A DNA stretch of 44,757 nucleotides from a virus, in IMG/VR virus record IMGVR_UViG_3300048121_000408, positions 1 through 44,757 of that record. One strand, 5' to 3'. The notes under the pieces were generated by a model, which was given only the letters and a program-made list of their open reading frames with translations, had not been told where the DNA came from and did not search any database. How positions within the stretch are numbered: the first letter of the stretch is position 1; every line of letters starts with the position of its first letter. A program made the translations under genes and the position numbers. This document shows positions 31,614-40,070 of this stretch, one piece after another.

Positions 31614-33704
31614 CTAGAAGTTAATCGTAGTGCCAAATCCGCGACGTCTCTGCATACGCTGGTTGTCAGACATTGTACTAAATGCTCCACCGATTGGGAC
31701 GTCGATGTAACGCCATTCGCCAGTGTCACGGTCTTTCACTAGACGGCGCATATAGACGCCGCTATCACCAGACATGAACGATGGTATTACAGCACCAGAG
31801 AAGTTCGGGTCTAGCGCAAAGCCGAAGGCATTCATAAACGCGGCTGGGTCGTAGTTCGCGCTGTTGAAGCTGCTCATATACTCTTCGATAAGAGCGATGA
31901 TTTCAGCACGGCTCATGCCCGCTGTACTTTGACCTGTCGCACTTTCTAGGTTTTCAGCAAGGGTTTCAGTGTCGGTCTGGTAGCCATCTTCGTAGCCAAT
32001 GATGTTTCCGTTTGCGTCGTAAATGACGCCATTGGAAATCGTAAAGCCAGTGTCAACGGTTCCTGTTGCTTCAGTTGTTGTAGTTCCATCTGAACCCGCT
32101 GGAACAAACTGACCTTGGTCATTGATTGAACCGATAACGTTACCATTTCCATCGACGACGTTACCGTTTCCATCTAGGAATGCACTTACTGTGCTGCCGT
32201 CGTTCATGCTGATGGTGACTGACTGCAAAGAGCCTTCCACAGTGGTCCCGTCGCTGCGTGTGAATGAGGTTCCATCCCACGTACCGATTTGGTTTCCATC
32301 TGCATCGAACACGTTTCCGTTCGCATCAACCGTACCAGTAACTATTGTTCCATCTGGGTACTGAACTGTAATGCTTTGGTTTCCAGCAGTTGCAGTATCA
32401 CCGTCAGGTGTGGGGTCTGGCGTTGGATCGGGATTGGGGTCAGGGTTAGGATCAGGGTTAGGATCAGGGAATGGGTTGGATGTTGGGTCAGACGACGACA
32501 CTGGGTCAGCCCCAGGTGTTGGGTCTGTGAACGGAGTTACTTCACTACTTGCGTCGTAGTCTGGCTCTGTAACAGAGGAAGTTGTACTTGTCGCTCCAGT
32601 ATCGTCAACAACTGGCACACCGTTCACGTACTGCGTACCTTCAAACTCACCAGTAAATGGCGAACCTGTTGCGGTCTTTAGTATGTCTCCGTCTGTCATG
32701 TCGAAGAACGGTCCAGCAGTAAGGTCATCTACTGTAACGCCACTCGCACTTGCGATGCCTTCAAGTGTTGAGGTATCGGTTGTCGATGCTGTCGATACTT
32801 CGCCAGTGTCGGCGTCTACTGTAGACGTTAACTCGTTAACTGTAGTGCCAGAAGCGTTAGCTACCCCAGCAAGAGAAGACGTGTCTGTAATGTCGGTGTT
32901 AACGTCTGTGTTGGTCGTTGTAGTTGTCGTATCGCTTTCTGGTGCATTAGGGTTAGGCTCTAGCGTACCATTTGCGAAGATGAAATTTGGGTTATTTTTC
33001 AGAACCAAGTTTTGACCGTCGCTTTCGTAAAGACCCCCTTCAAGGATTTGTTTTACTGCGGCCTCACTCACGCCAGCATTTTCAGCTACTATCATGGTTT
33101 CCGTGACAGCTTCACTGGTGTCTGTCATTGGACTTGAACTAGGCGCAGGGTCGTCACTTGGATCAGGTGTAGGTGTTACGTTGTTTGTGTTTTCGTTGAA
33201 GAACGTTGTGCTTTCTGGAGACGCTGTACCTGTGACCAAAGAGTTTGTACTTGGCGCAGGTGTAAACGTCGACGGGTCGTTCATGTCGAAGTCAGGATAT
33301 GGCGCAACATATGGCTCTGGAGATGGAGATGGTGCGGGCGCAGGCGCAGGGTTGAATGTTGGAGTTGGCGATGGGTCATCATCAGGCCAATCCCAAGCTG
33401 CTGGGTCTGCTGTTACTTCGCTACTTGCGTTCCAATTAGGGCTTGGGTCATCGTCAGGAAAGCTATAACTTGGCGTCGTATTGTTAAGAACGTCATCATT
33501 GAATACGTCAGAGTTGTCTGCTGGTTGGTTCCAAGTAGACTGGTCGTTAATGTCAAATGGTACGGGCGATGGTGACGGCGCAGGCGCAGGGCTGGGCGGA
33601 TCGTCATTGCCTCCGCCCCCACCAGAAGGTGGGTCATCCCACACAACAGCTTGGCGTACAGAAAGTACGGGCATAAAAGGGTTAAGAAGGCTGAAGCGGT
33701 TCAT
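31614..33704 (-). CDS. Pro/Asp/Gly-rich structural protein with tandem repeats (696 aa)
   Basis: AAGGA sits 7 bases before MNRFSLLNP, and ATGA couples it to the HlyC-like gene. Most of the protein is low-complexity and acidic: PSPAPAPSPSP near residue 40, Thr/Asp/Val repeats (about 250-330), a PDPN repeat (about 415-430) and then DGNGNV-type turns (DANGNVFDADGNQIG, LDGNGNVVDGNGNVIG) that resemble calcium-binding Gly/Asp repeats. The last 80 residues (YMRRLVKDRDTGEWRYIDVPIGG) look ordered and basic and probably attach to the virion. A flexible fibre or tail-associated protein is likely. The adjacent HlyC-like protein makes it a candidate acylation substrate. Confidence 0.65.
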   Translation of the reverse strand: MNRFSLLNPFMPVLSVRQAVVWDDPPSGGGGGNDDPPSPAPAPSPSPVPFDINDQSTWNQPADNSDVFNDDVLNNTTPSYSFPDDDPSPNWNASSEVTADPAAWDWPDDDPSPTPTFNPAPAPAPSPSPEPYVAPYPDFDMNDPSTFTPAPSTNSLVTGTASPESTTFFNENTNNVTPTPDPSDDPAPSSSPMTDTSEAVTETMIVAENAGVSEAAVKQILEGGLYESDGQNLVLKNNPNFIFANGTLEPNPNAPESDTTTTTTNTDVNTDITDTSSLAGVANASGTTVNELTSTVDADTGEVSTASTTDTSTLEGIASASGVTVDDLTAGPFFDMTDGDILKTATGSPFTGEFEGTQYVNGVPVVDDTGATSTTSSVTEPDYDASSEVTPFTDPTPGADPVSSSDPTSNPFPDPNPDPNPDPNPDPTPDPTPDGDTATAGNQSITVQYPDGTIVTGTVDANGNVFDADGNQIGTWDGTSFTRSDGTTVEGSLQSVTISMNDGSTVSAFLDGNGNVVDGNGNVIGSINDQGQFVPAGSDGTTTTEATGTVDTGFTISNGVIYDANGNIIGYEDGYQTDTETLAENLESATGQSTAGMSRAEIIALIEEYMSSFNSANYDPAAFMNAFGFALDPNFSGAVIPSFMSGDSGVYMRRLVKDRDTGEWRYIDVPIGGAFSTMSDNQRMQRRRGFGTTINF
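32411..32470 (-). repeat. 12-base tandem repeat encoding Pro-Asp-Pro-Asn/Thr
   Basis: Within the structural gene a 12-base unit (minus strand CCTGATCCTAAC and variants) is repeated about five times, giving the peptide PDPN/PDPT run. Copies nearest the centre are identical, the outer ones drift. Slippage could change its length between isolates. Confidence 0.75.
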
Positions 33705-34126
33705 TGCGTTTCCTTTCTGTACCATTTGTGTGGGCGCACTGACCCATTCAGCTTACGTCTGTTCGCAGTTGCGAACTTTACCTGCGGGTACTGTGTGGAG
33801 AGTGTCCGTCTTATGTGGTTCACAAACAAAAGCGTTTCTCTCTTCCCGCCGTGGCACATGAAGTGGACGATACGTATTTCTTCCCCATCGTTTTTGGAAA
33901 GTAATTCTGCACCTGTCCAATCATCTGCTTCTATCTCTTTCTCTGTGGCAAATGCCCAAACGCAAAAGCCAATAAGTTTTTTGTCCTTGACCCAAACCTT
34001 GTATCGGTTGAGGGCCAGAGCAGGGATCGTAACGTCGGCAAGGAAGTTGATGCTTTTAGATTTATAGTAGGGGTCACTTGCGTATAGCTGTGTGACCGCC
34101 CCGACCATCTCATTCCATTTGCCCAA
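33701..34126 (-). CDS. HlyC/ToxC-like lysine acyltransferase family protein (141 aa)
   Basis: The order of motifs matches RTX toxin-activating acyltransferases (HlyC family, PF02794): VGAVTQLYASDPYYKSKSI, VTIPALALNRYKVW, KLIGFCVWAFATEKEIEADDWTGAE, then IRIVHFMCHGG. Family members move a fatty acyl group from acyl-ACP to toxin lysines. In HlyC the residues are His23 and Asp92; by my alignment from memory the Asp is kept (ADDW) but the His position is Tyr (DPYY), so activity is uncertain. The start is TTG; an ATG at 34108 is possible. Phage homologues exist next to tail genes. It ends on the start of the repeat-rich structural gene. Confidence 0.75.
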   Translation of the reverse strand: MGKWNEMVGAVTQLYASDPYYKSKSINFLADVTIPALALNRYKVWVKDKKLIGFCVWAFATEKEIEADDWTGAELLSKNDGEEIRIVHFMCHGGKRETLLFVNHIRRTLSTQYPQVKFATANRRKLNGSVRPHKWYRKETQ

Positions 34127-34129
34127 GCG

Positions 34130-34378
34130 TTAGTAGCCCATCTTCTTTTTGACTACGTCGTCTAGGTTGTAGAACTCAAGCATACCTGTTTCTGGGTTGA
34201 ATGAGCCTGCACCGCCAATGTCTGACAGTAGTTTAATTGTGAATGGCGATGCGTGGATAACCATGCTGTCACCGTTACGGCCTTGATCTGCGATCTTTCC
34301 GCCTATAGCAGCCGCTTCTTTTCGCTTCGCGATTGAAGTTCCTGTGTTCGGTCCGAAAACCTCGTTTGAAAAAGCCAT
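34130..34378 (-). CDS. Small structural protein sharing a domain with the next gene upstream (82 aa)
   Basis: AGGAGT lies just before the ATG. Residues about 30-75 read GRNGDSMVIHASPFTIKLLSDIGG...FNPETGMLEFYNLDD, which parallels the first 60 residues of the 551-residue protein at 34437 (GRFGDTQLVHVTPEEVDLLKKVG...RNPATGLLEFNDFD). Small proteins with this GD-H-P...NP-TG-EF module recur among phage tail genes, from memory. It may be a free copy of a virion-binding module. The 58-base gap upstream contains a GGGACGAC motif. Confidence 0.65.
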   Translation of the reverse strand: MAFSNEVFGPNTGTSIAKRKEAAAIGGKIADQGRNGDSMVIHASPFTIKLLSDIGGAGSFNPETGMLEFYNLDDVVKKKMGY

Positions 34379-34436
34379 GTCTTACTCCTGTTTCTTATCC
34401 GATAATCTACAACGATAGTTGTGGTTAAGTCGTCCC

Positions 34437-36092
34437 TTATGCTGAATTGACAAGCTGTGCAGCCGTTTGACCAACAACTGTTGTCACGCCAGCTTCAGAA
34501 TACTCTGCTGTTGATGTCGCTGCGTCTCCGCTGCGACGTGCTATTTCGCGCTCGACTTCGTCTTTGCGCTCCATTGCCATGCGGTAGGATGATGAGCCGA
34601 CCTCATACATTTCTAGTTCTTGATTGATGCTTGAAAGAAGCATTTGCAGGTCTGCTAGTTTGTAGCCTGAAAAGCGTTCGGCAGATGCCATTCGGCCCAT
34701 AAAGCCTGCATCTACTTTTGTGTCTCCTGTTGCCTCTATATACGCAAGCATGTTCGCAATGTCGTTCATTGCGTTCTTTGCACCGTCTTGCGTACCTGCG
34801 TAAGTCGCCTCGACGTATCCCGTTTCGTCCGTACCTAAGATCACCGCAACGTTTCCGTCTTTTGTAAGGTAGGTGTGGATAGAGCCTTCAAGACTGTCAG
34901 ATATTTCTGCTGGCATCATGGACATCATCTGGTCGATAGAGTTTGCAGCTTGCTCGGAGAAGGCAAATGCTTTTGCATCCTCCATAGAGTGTACGATTTG
35001 GAAGGGCTTTACGTTGCCAGTATAGCTTCCAGCTACGTCCGCTACGCCGCCTTTGTAGTCGTAGTTCAAGAACTGCATACCATCGGCGCGTGTGTTAAAT
35101 CGGTTCTGGTTGTACTGGAAGTTGCCAACTACGTCTGAGTACGTTGAACCGTCGGCTGCTGTGTCGTCTGCTCCTTCAGCCGATGTTTCTTCTTGGCTTT
35201 GTGTATTGCTAGAAGAGCCACCACCGCCACCCCCAGTGATAGTAGTAGTGCTGCTGACAGATTTTGTTGCATTCTCGCCTCCATCTAATGGATTGTTAAA
35301 GACGCCGCCTCTTGTGAACATGCTACCATCTCCGTCTTTATCGAAGATGTTGTTGATTGCTTTTGCGCCTAAATACCCTACTGGATTGGAGACGAGAGCC
35401 GCGACATTTGCTATCGTCGAAAATGTGCTATCGCCTTGTACGAGAGCGTTTGTGCCGTAACTGTTGTTGTTGGCAGTTAGAAAGCTGCCATCGCCATCAG
35501 CATCAAGTGCATTCCAAATGTAACCACTGTCATTTTGCGAGGTAATGTTCATTTGTTGACCAAAGATGTTTTTGGTTGCACCAAATCTATCTGTGGTAGT
35601 CCACATTGATCCGTCGCCGTCACGGTCAAATGGGTTACGCTTTCTGTTCGCTTCTCGCTGGGCCTCGCTTAGTACGCCACGACCAGCAATGCCTGCTTCG
35701 CCGCCATTAGCCGCTTCAGAAACTCCAACAGTCTTACCTGTCTCTGGGTCTGTAGTAAGTAACGAACCGCTACCGTTACGCCAGTCATCGTCTGTATCGT
35801 TGTTGCCGCCGAAGGTGTTAGTTGTACCGTCTGTATTAGTTGTGGTTACACTTGAGCTAGAGTTACTTGTGTCTACTGCGTAGTCTGGATTGGCTTCATT
35901 CCAATCCGACCAGTCGAAGTCGTTAAACTCAAGGAGACCAGTGGCAGGGTTTCGCGTACCGTTGCCTACCTTCTTCAGTAGATCGACTTCTTCTGGTGTT
36001 ACGTGAACAAGTTGCGTATCCCCAAACCGACCCATGTCAGAAAGGGCTTGCGCCATTGCACGCATTTGGACTGGGGATAGATCATTAGACAT
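34437..36092 (-). CDS. Structural protein with N-terminal NPxTG-LEF module (551 aa)
   Basis: The first 60 residues repeat the module of the 82-residue gene downstream. Then come Asp/Gly/Ser-rich stretches with repeated DRDGDGSMW-type and DGDGSF segments (about 135-280), each a possible EF-hand-like or dockerin-like calcium loop (DxDGDGS). A Gly/Ser-rich linker (about 290-310) leads to a globular C-terminal part. Four DxDGDGS copies are visible. A tail-associated calcium-stabilised protein is the best guess. It overlaps the fibre gene by eight bases. Confidence 0.65.
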   Translation of the reverse strand: MSNDLSPVQMRAMAQALSDMGRFGDTQLVHVTPEEVDLLKKVGNGTRNPATGLLEFNDFDWSDWNEANPDYAVDTSNSSSSVTTTNTDGTTNTFGGNNDTDDDWRNGSGSLLTTDPETGKTVGVSEAANGGEAGIAGRGVLSEAQREANRKRNPFDRDGDGSMWTTTDRFGATKNIFGQQMNITSQNDSGYIWNALDADGDGSFLTANNNSYGTNALVQGDSTFSTIANVAALVSNPVGYLGAKAINNIFDKDGDGSMFTRGGVFNNPLDGGENATKSVSSTTTITGGGGGGSSSNTQSQEETSAEGADDTAADGSTYSDVVGNFQYNQNRFNTRADGMQFLNYDYKGGVADVAGSYTGNVKPFQIVHSMEDAKAFAFSEQAANSIDQMMSMMPAEISDSLEGSIHTYLTKDGNVAVILGTDETGYVEATYAGTQDGAKNAMNDIANMLAYIEATGDTKVDAGFMGRMASAERFSGYKLADLQMLLSSINQELEMYEVGSSSYRMAMERKDEVEREIARRSGDAATSTAEYSEAGVTTVVGQTAAQLVNSA

Positions 36093-37653
36093 TCGTAATT
36101 ACCGCCGCTAGTGTTACTTCGATGTCAGTAAGGTTGCTCGCTGATGAAACAGTGAAGCCGATCACCTTAGATGTTGTAGACGCGTTGATTGCGATTGAAG
36201 CTGTAAGGTTCGTTTCGTTTAGAGAAGAACTTACCGCTGCAACGTCACCTGCTGTGAAGCCGTCGATTGATAGCTGAATGTTGCACGATCCAGATGTACA
36301 CTTCACTGCAATAGCGTCGATACGCACGTTCTGCTTAAATGCGCGAGTGATTGTGTAGTTGCCGTTTGAAATTGAACCTTCTTTTGCGAAGAAGTACGAG
36401 CGTGTCGCGAAGGTGTCTGGTAGCTGCGCAATTGGTAGCTTACCTGTAGCATCTAGGCCCGCAACACCATCGGCTGCGCCGATGTATGTTTTTGGAACGA
36501 GCGATGTAAAGTCAACGTTCGCAAATTCCAAGCCACCACCAGTAGAGTTCACACGAAGAAACTGTAGAGCGTTTGTCGTAGCGAACGCAGGGATACCTGT
36601 GTCTGGTGATGTTAGTAGCCAGCCAGTACCGTTGTAGAACTTCAGAACGTTTGGCGATGCACCTGTGTCGACCCACATGTCACCAGCATTTGCCGATATA
36701 GGCTCTGAAGAGCTAACGTAAACACGACCACGGTTTGCAAGAAGCGTAGACAATCCGCTGATTTTGTTTGTCGGTACTTGGTCGTCAGCAATCGCTAGTT
36801 TGTTGTATGGGATAAATCCATCTTCGTTTGTGTACTTGTCTTCAGTCATAAGGCCAGACACACGAACCTGCGAAGTGTCTTCTACAATGATGAATGTCAC
36901 AAGGTCACCTGCTGTTAGAGCAGATGTAAATGTGATTGTAGAGTTTGCAGGCTGTTGCGTGTAGTCGTTTGTACCGCCCTGCCTTTGTAGAACGCCGTTA
37001 CGGTAAACTAGAACTTTTTGGTCTTCGTTGTGGACAAATGGGAACACGGCCTGTGAAATGCCAGCACCAACATCCTCGCGGACAAAGCCACTATCGTTAG
37101 CTGACTGAACCTTGTAGATCGTAACAAGGTCGTCAGCTTGTGTAGCGTCGTTTAGAGACACTGTGTTTGTTGCTGGATCGTTTGTGTAGTCATCCTCTGC
37201 AAGCAATGCACCGTTGAGGTAAATTACAATAGCGTCAGCTTCTTCGTGGATGTACGTGAATGCTTGCGTCCCCGTTGGGTGAGCAATGTTTCCATCTCCG
37301 TCTGCTTCGTTAATAACTAGATCAAGACGAGCCGAGAACAGTGGCGCACCGATTGTACCAACGTCCGAACCAGCAGCACCGCGAATGTCTGCGATTGTTG
37401 CAAGTTCGCGCCAACCTGTTTCGCTGTCTGCGTACTCTCCAACTCGGTACTGTAGACCTTCTGTTGTATCGTTACGAAGTTCGACAGGAGCCTTCAAAAT
37501 ACCTTCTGCGTCAAACAGAACTTTGATTAACTCTGCTAGTGTTTGGTCACCAACTTCAGCCGAGTTCAAATAGCGCACAATGTTCTCAATATCGGCACCA
37601 ATGTTTCCGCTAGAAGTGTGGTTCCCAGGATATAAAACCTTTAGGCGTGCCAT
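36085..37653 (-). CDS. Tail fibre protein (522 aa)
   Basis: AAGGAGA precedes the ATG. The N-terminus (MARLKVLYPGNHTSSGNI...YLNSAEVG) resembles particle-anchoring ends of podoviral fibres. Two copies of an 60-residue beta module follow: IVIYLNGALLAEDDYTND (about 145) and VLVYRNGVLQRQGGTNDY (about 215), each ending in a GDLVT-type strand. Then AGDMWVDTGASPNVLKFYNGTGW and a C-terminal beta-rich binding domain. It probably recognises the host surface. No chaperone or peptidase domain seen. Confidence 0.75.
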   Translation of the reverse strand: MARLKVLYPGNHTSSGNIGADIENIVRYLNSAEVGDQTLAELIKVLFDAEGILKAPVELRNDTTEGLQYRVGEYADSETGWRELATIADIRGAAGSDVGTIGAPLFSARLDLVINEADGDGNIAHPTGTQAFTYIHEEADAIVIYLNGALLAEDDYTNDPATNTVSLNDATQADDLVTIYKVQSANDSGFVREDVGAGISQAVFPFVHNEDQKVLVYRNGVLQRQGGTNDYTQQPANSTITFTSALTAGDLVTFIIVEDTSQVRVSGLMTEDKYTNEDGFIPYNKLAIADDQVPTNKISGLSTLLANRGRVYVSSSEPISANAGDMWVDTGASPNVLKFYNGTGWLLTSPDTGIPAFATTNALQFLRVNSTGGGLEFANVDFTSLVPKTYIGAADGVAGLDATGKLPIAQLPDTFATRSYFFAKEGSISNGNYTITRAFKQNVRIDAIAVKCTSGSCNIQLSIDGFTAGDVAAVSSSLNETNLTASIAINASTTSKVIGFTVSSASNLTDIEVTLAAVITNV

Positions 37654-37655
37654 AC

Positions 37656-39176
37656 TTATTTCTCCTTGTGCATCAAAAAGGCAAAGCTGATGATCGTGAC
37701 TTCACTGTCGACGTCCTGATCGTCAGTTCTGAAACGGAGGCGGACCCCCCGAAATACGTGGTTAAAAGGAAACGAGAAGTCGTTGCGTAAGGGGCTGTCA
37801 CCCCAATGCGGATCGCCTTCAAGTTTATCTAGGTTAACCTCAAGAGAGGCCATCATTCTGTCTTGGTCGTCCAATGCTTCGATAAAGAAGCGTCCCTTTC
37901 CACTGGCTTGTACGAGAAGTGTGTGCGTACGCTTTGAACTTATGAAATCACCAAGCCAGAGAACTGGCGTCTCCGCTACCATAGGTGAACGGCGAAGGTC
38001 TGCTAGGCCAGTGTCTTGGTCAAACGTACGATCTGTACTCTCGTACACTCCGTCGGCGGTTCCGAACATCAGGCGTCCGCCCAAGAACGTCCCAGCGCGT
38101 GGTAAGAGGGTGTCGCCTAGCTGGAAGTTTACAAGTTCGTAACCAGCACGGAAGTTCATAGATAGTCGTTGAGACTGCTGCCCTCCTGGTCTTGGGAAGA
38201 ACACGTGGTAGGTTTGCGTATCAGGGTCGTACACCGACGAGATTTGTCGAGGGTCTGGTGTGGTCTTTACAAGCTCTTGATACAGCGGTTCGATCTCGTC
38301 AGAAAGCGAGGCTTCCGCAATCGTGATACCGTTCTGCTCTGAACGCATGATAGAGTGAATACCGCGACGTGAGCAGAAGATAAGGTCGGAACCAGCGTTC
38401 ACGATTGTGTTGTGAGAGATACATCCAATACGCAAGTTCGCACGACTGTCTAGCTGCCACTGCTCAAAGTCTGGGTCGATGATGTAAACAAGGGTCTGGT
38501 CACGAGTGAAAACCGCAAGTCGGTTTGCCTCGAATGATCCAAGGCCAATGATCTCGTCGGCAGTACCGATAAGGTTAGAGATGTCGATAAACGCTGCACG
38601 CGTCACTTCTTCTGTGATCGCTTCTTCCTCTAAGAAGATGTCAGGATTATCAACGCGGCTAAACTCTACAACGGTTGGTCGATCCTTGAAGCCAGAGACC
38701 GCAAGACGACGCTGAATAGGTACACCAAATGCTGGCTTTATAGATGCAGTAGCATTGGAAAACTGGAAGCCGTCATATCTATACATGCGTGTGTCGTCAC
38801 AGAAGATATGCACCTTACCTTGGAAGTTTGTCATCGAGACAATAGCGTCCTTTGGGAAAGCACTATCTACTCTATGACCGCGATCTGATGCGAGGTGAGT
38901 GTTTGCTGCATCTTCTTCAGCGTAGCAAACACCCTCGCGGTTGTAAAAGCGAAGAGCCTTTACGGGGAAGCGGTTGGAGCCACTATGTAAAAAGAATTTT
39001 GGGTCGCGGATTAACTGACCGCGATAGTCAACGTAACAGTTATCTAGTAGCCAGAAGTTCTGTTCCTCTTGTGTCTCCATAGCTGCGATGTCACGCGAAC
39101 GGTCAATGCCACGAAAACCGTAATAGGTCGTGGCATTACTGTTTATAGCTATGGGAGCGTAAGATAATCTTGCCAT
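37656..39176 (-). CDS. T7 gp12-like tail tube nozzle protein (506 aa)
   Basis: Beta-rich throughout with repeated VHIFCDDTRMYRYDG, LAVFTRDQTLVYIID, DLIFCSRRGIHSIM and YHVFFPRPGG strands, as in tail tubular protein B of podoviruses. Order in the operon (capsid, small connector, tube A-like, tube B-like, fibre) matches T7 gp10-gp11-gp12-gp17. It would form the distal tube through which DNA leaves. The start overlaps the previous stop by TAATG. Confidence 0.75.
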   Translation of the reverse strand: MARLSYAPIAINSNATTYYGFRGIDRSRDIAAMETQEEQNFWLLDNCYVDYRGQLIRDPKFFLHSGSNRFPVKALRFYNREGVCYAEEDAANTHLASDRGHRVDSAFPKDAIVSMTNFQGKVHIFCDDTRMYRYDGFQFSNATASIKPAFGVPIQRRLAVSGFKDRPTVVEFSRVDNPDIFLEEEAITEEVTRAAFIDISNLIGTADEIIGLGSFEANRLAVFTRDQTLVYIIDPDFEQWQLDSRANLRIGCISHNTIVNAGSDLIFCSRRGIHSIMRSEQNGITIAEASLSDEIEPLYQELVKTTPDPRQISSVYDPDTQTYHVFFPRPGGQQSQRLSMNFRAGYELVNFQLGDTLLPRAGTFLGGRLMFGTADGVYESTDRTFDQDTGLADLRRSPMVAETPVLWLGDFISSKRTHTLLVQASGKGRFFIEALDDQDRMMASLEVNLDKLEGDPHWGDSPLRNDFSFPFNHVFRGVRLRFRTDDQDVDSEVTIISFAFLMHKEK

Positions 39177-39607
39177 TATTTATATCGCTTATTACTGCCG
39201 CCGTCCTTGATATTGATTTCGAGCTTCTTGTTGCCGACGTCTCGTTCAAGGAGTGTGTCTGTAAGGTTGGCTTGGTATAGCTGCAAAAAGACCATGGCCT
39301 TCTCGCTGCCCTGCTGGATAAAGTAGTGGGCTGTCAGGCCGTCGATCATTACGAGGTCATTGATTGGACGCCACTCTGTTGGGTCGTTGTAGTAATCAAT
39401 ATCGCCTTGCGTCCAGTATGGGTGCCTGCGTACTTCTTCGACTATCCTGTTCGCAAGCTCAATGAACATCATCATCACTTCGCCGTCGATACGAGAAGGC
39501 GAATAGTTTCCAGCCCTAGTCAGCGCGGAGCGCACCAAGTCTTCAAGCGGAGAGTAATTGTTTTTACCCGCCGCATAGGGCTTTTGTACGCTCTTCTGCT
39601 CTACCAT
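39176..39607 (-). CDS. T7 gp11-like tail adaptor protein (143 aa)
   Basis: A 143-residue, mostly helical protein with SPLEDLVRSALTRAG near the start, MMFIELANRIVEEVRRHPYW and DYYNDPTEWRPINDLVM, the pattern of gp11-like adaptors that bridge portal and nozzle (longer in T7, 196 aa). Located between the small linker gene and the nozzle gene, joined to both by TAATG. Confidence 0.65.
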   Translation of the reverse strand: MVEQKSVQKPYAAGKNNYSPLEDLVRSALTRAGNYSPSRIDGEVMMMFIELANRIVEEVRRHPYWTQGDIDYYNDPTEWRPINDLVMIDGLTAHYFIQQGSEKAMVFLQLYQANLTDTLLERDVGNKKLEINIKDGGSNKRYK

Positions 39608-39960
39608 TAGTCTTCCTCGTCATACTCTACGATACGTCCTGACCATACGTGGTGGTGCTTCTTGACCATGTCCAAAAGGTCCGATGGAACGCGCCAAGTT
39701 ACGAATGCACGTTGAATGTCCCATGCGCCTTTGATCTTGATGTCGTCACCTATACGAATGTCGAATGCGCCGTTCTCTGGCTCTGACGAAATGTACATTG
39801 TGTACGCAGGCTCGGCAGGCTTTGGTGCAGCCTTCTTCGGTGCCGCTTTACGTGTTGTTTTCTTTGGTGCTTCGTCCTCTACCCACGCTTCGTTTTCTGG
39901 TGTGCTTGGATCGTCAGCTATGAAATGTCCGTCTTTTGTGCGGGCGCGTTTGCGTGCCAT
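39607..39960 (-). CDS. Small head-tail or decoration protein with basic linker (117 aa)
   Basis: AAGGAG lies eight bases before the ATG. Residues about 32-50 are a Lys/Ala/Pro tract (KKTTRKAAPKKAAPKPAEPA), then a compact domain with YTMYISSEPENGAFDIRIGD and WDIQRAFVTWRVP. The acidic end is EYDEED. A flexible basic arm followed by a small fold suits a head-completion or capsid-binding protein. No family name. Confidence 0.6.
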   Translation of the reverse strand: MARKRARTKDGHFIADDPSTPENEAWVEDEAPKKTTRKAAPKKAAPKPAEPAYTMYISSEPENGAFDIRIGDDIKIKGAWDIQRAFVTWRVPSDLLDMVKKHHHVWSGRIVEYDEED

Positions 39961-40011
39961 GTGAAGCTCCTTGTGTGTCCTACATTATTTATGAGGGTTC
40001 TGGGCTAAACT

Positions 40012-40019
40012 GTCGTCCC
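40012..40019 (-). promoter_or_regulatory. GGGACGAC motif in the gap after the capsid gene
   Basis: Minus-strand GGGACGAC lies seven bases past the capsid terminator and about 50 bases before the next start, preceded by CTTAT. The same motif sits in each of the other late-region gaps (28213-28220, 34429-34436, 41396-41403). Its place suggests the start of a new transcript. Confidence 0.4.
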
Positions 40020-40025
40020 ATAAGA

Positions 40026-40048
40026 AAAGGGCGGCACTGCCGCCCTTT
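40026..40048 (-). terminator. Intrinsic terminator after the capsid gene
   Basis: A 10-bp perfect stem AAAGGGCGGC/GCCGCCCTTT with a three-base loop, followed on the minus strand by TTTTCTTA-type sequence. It lies 22 bases past the capsid stop and would set a high capsid-only transcript, as in T7 after gene 10. Confidence 0.85.
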
Positions 40049-40070
40049 AGGTTTTCGATCAAAGCTGGGC

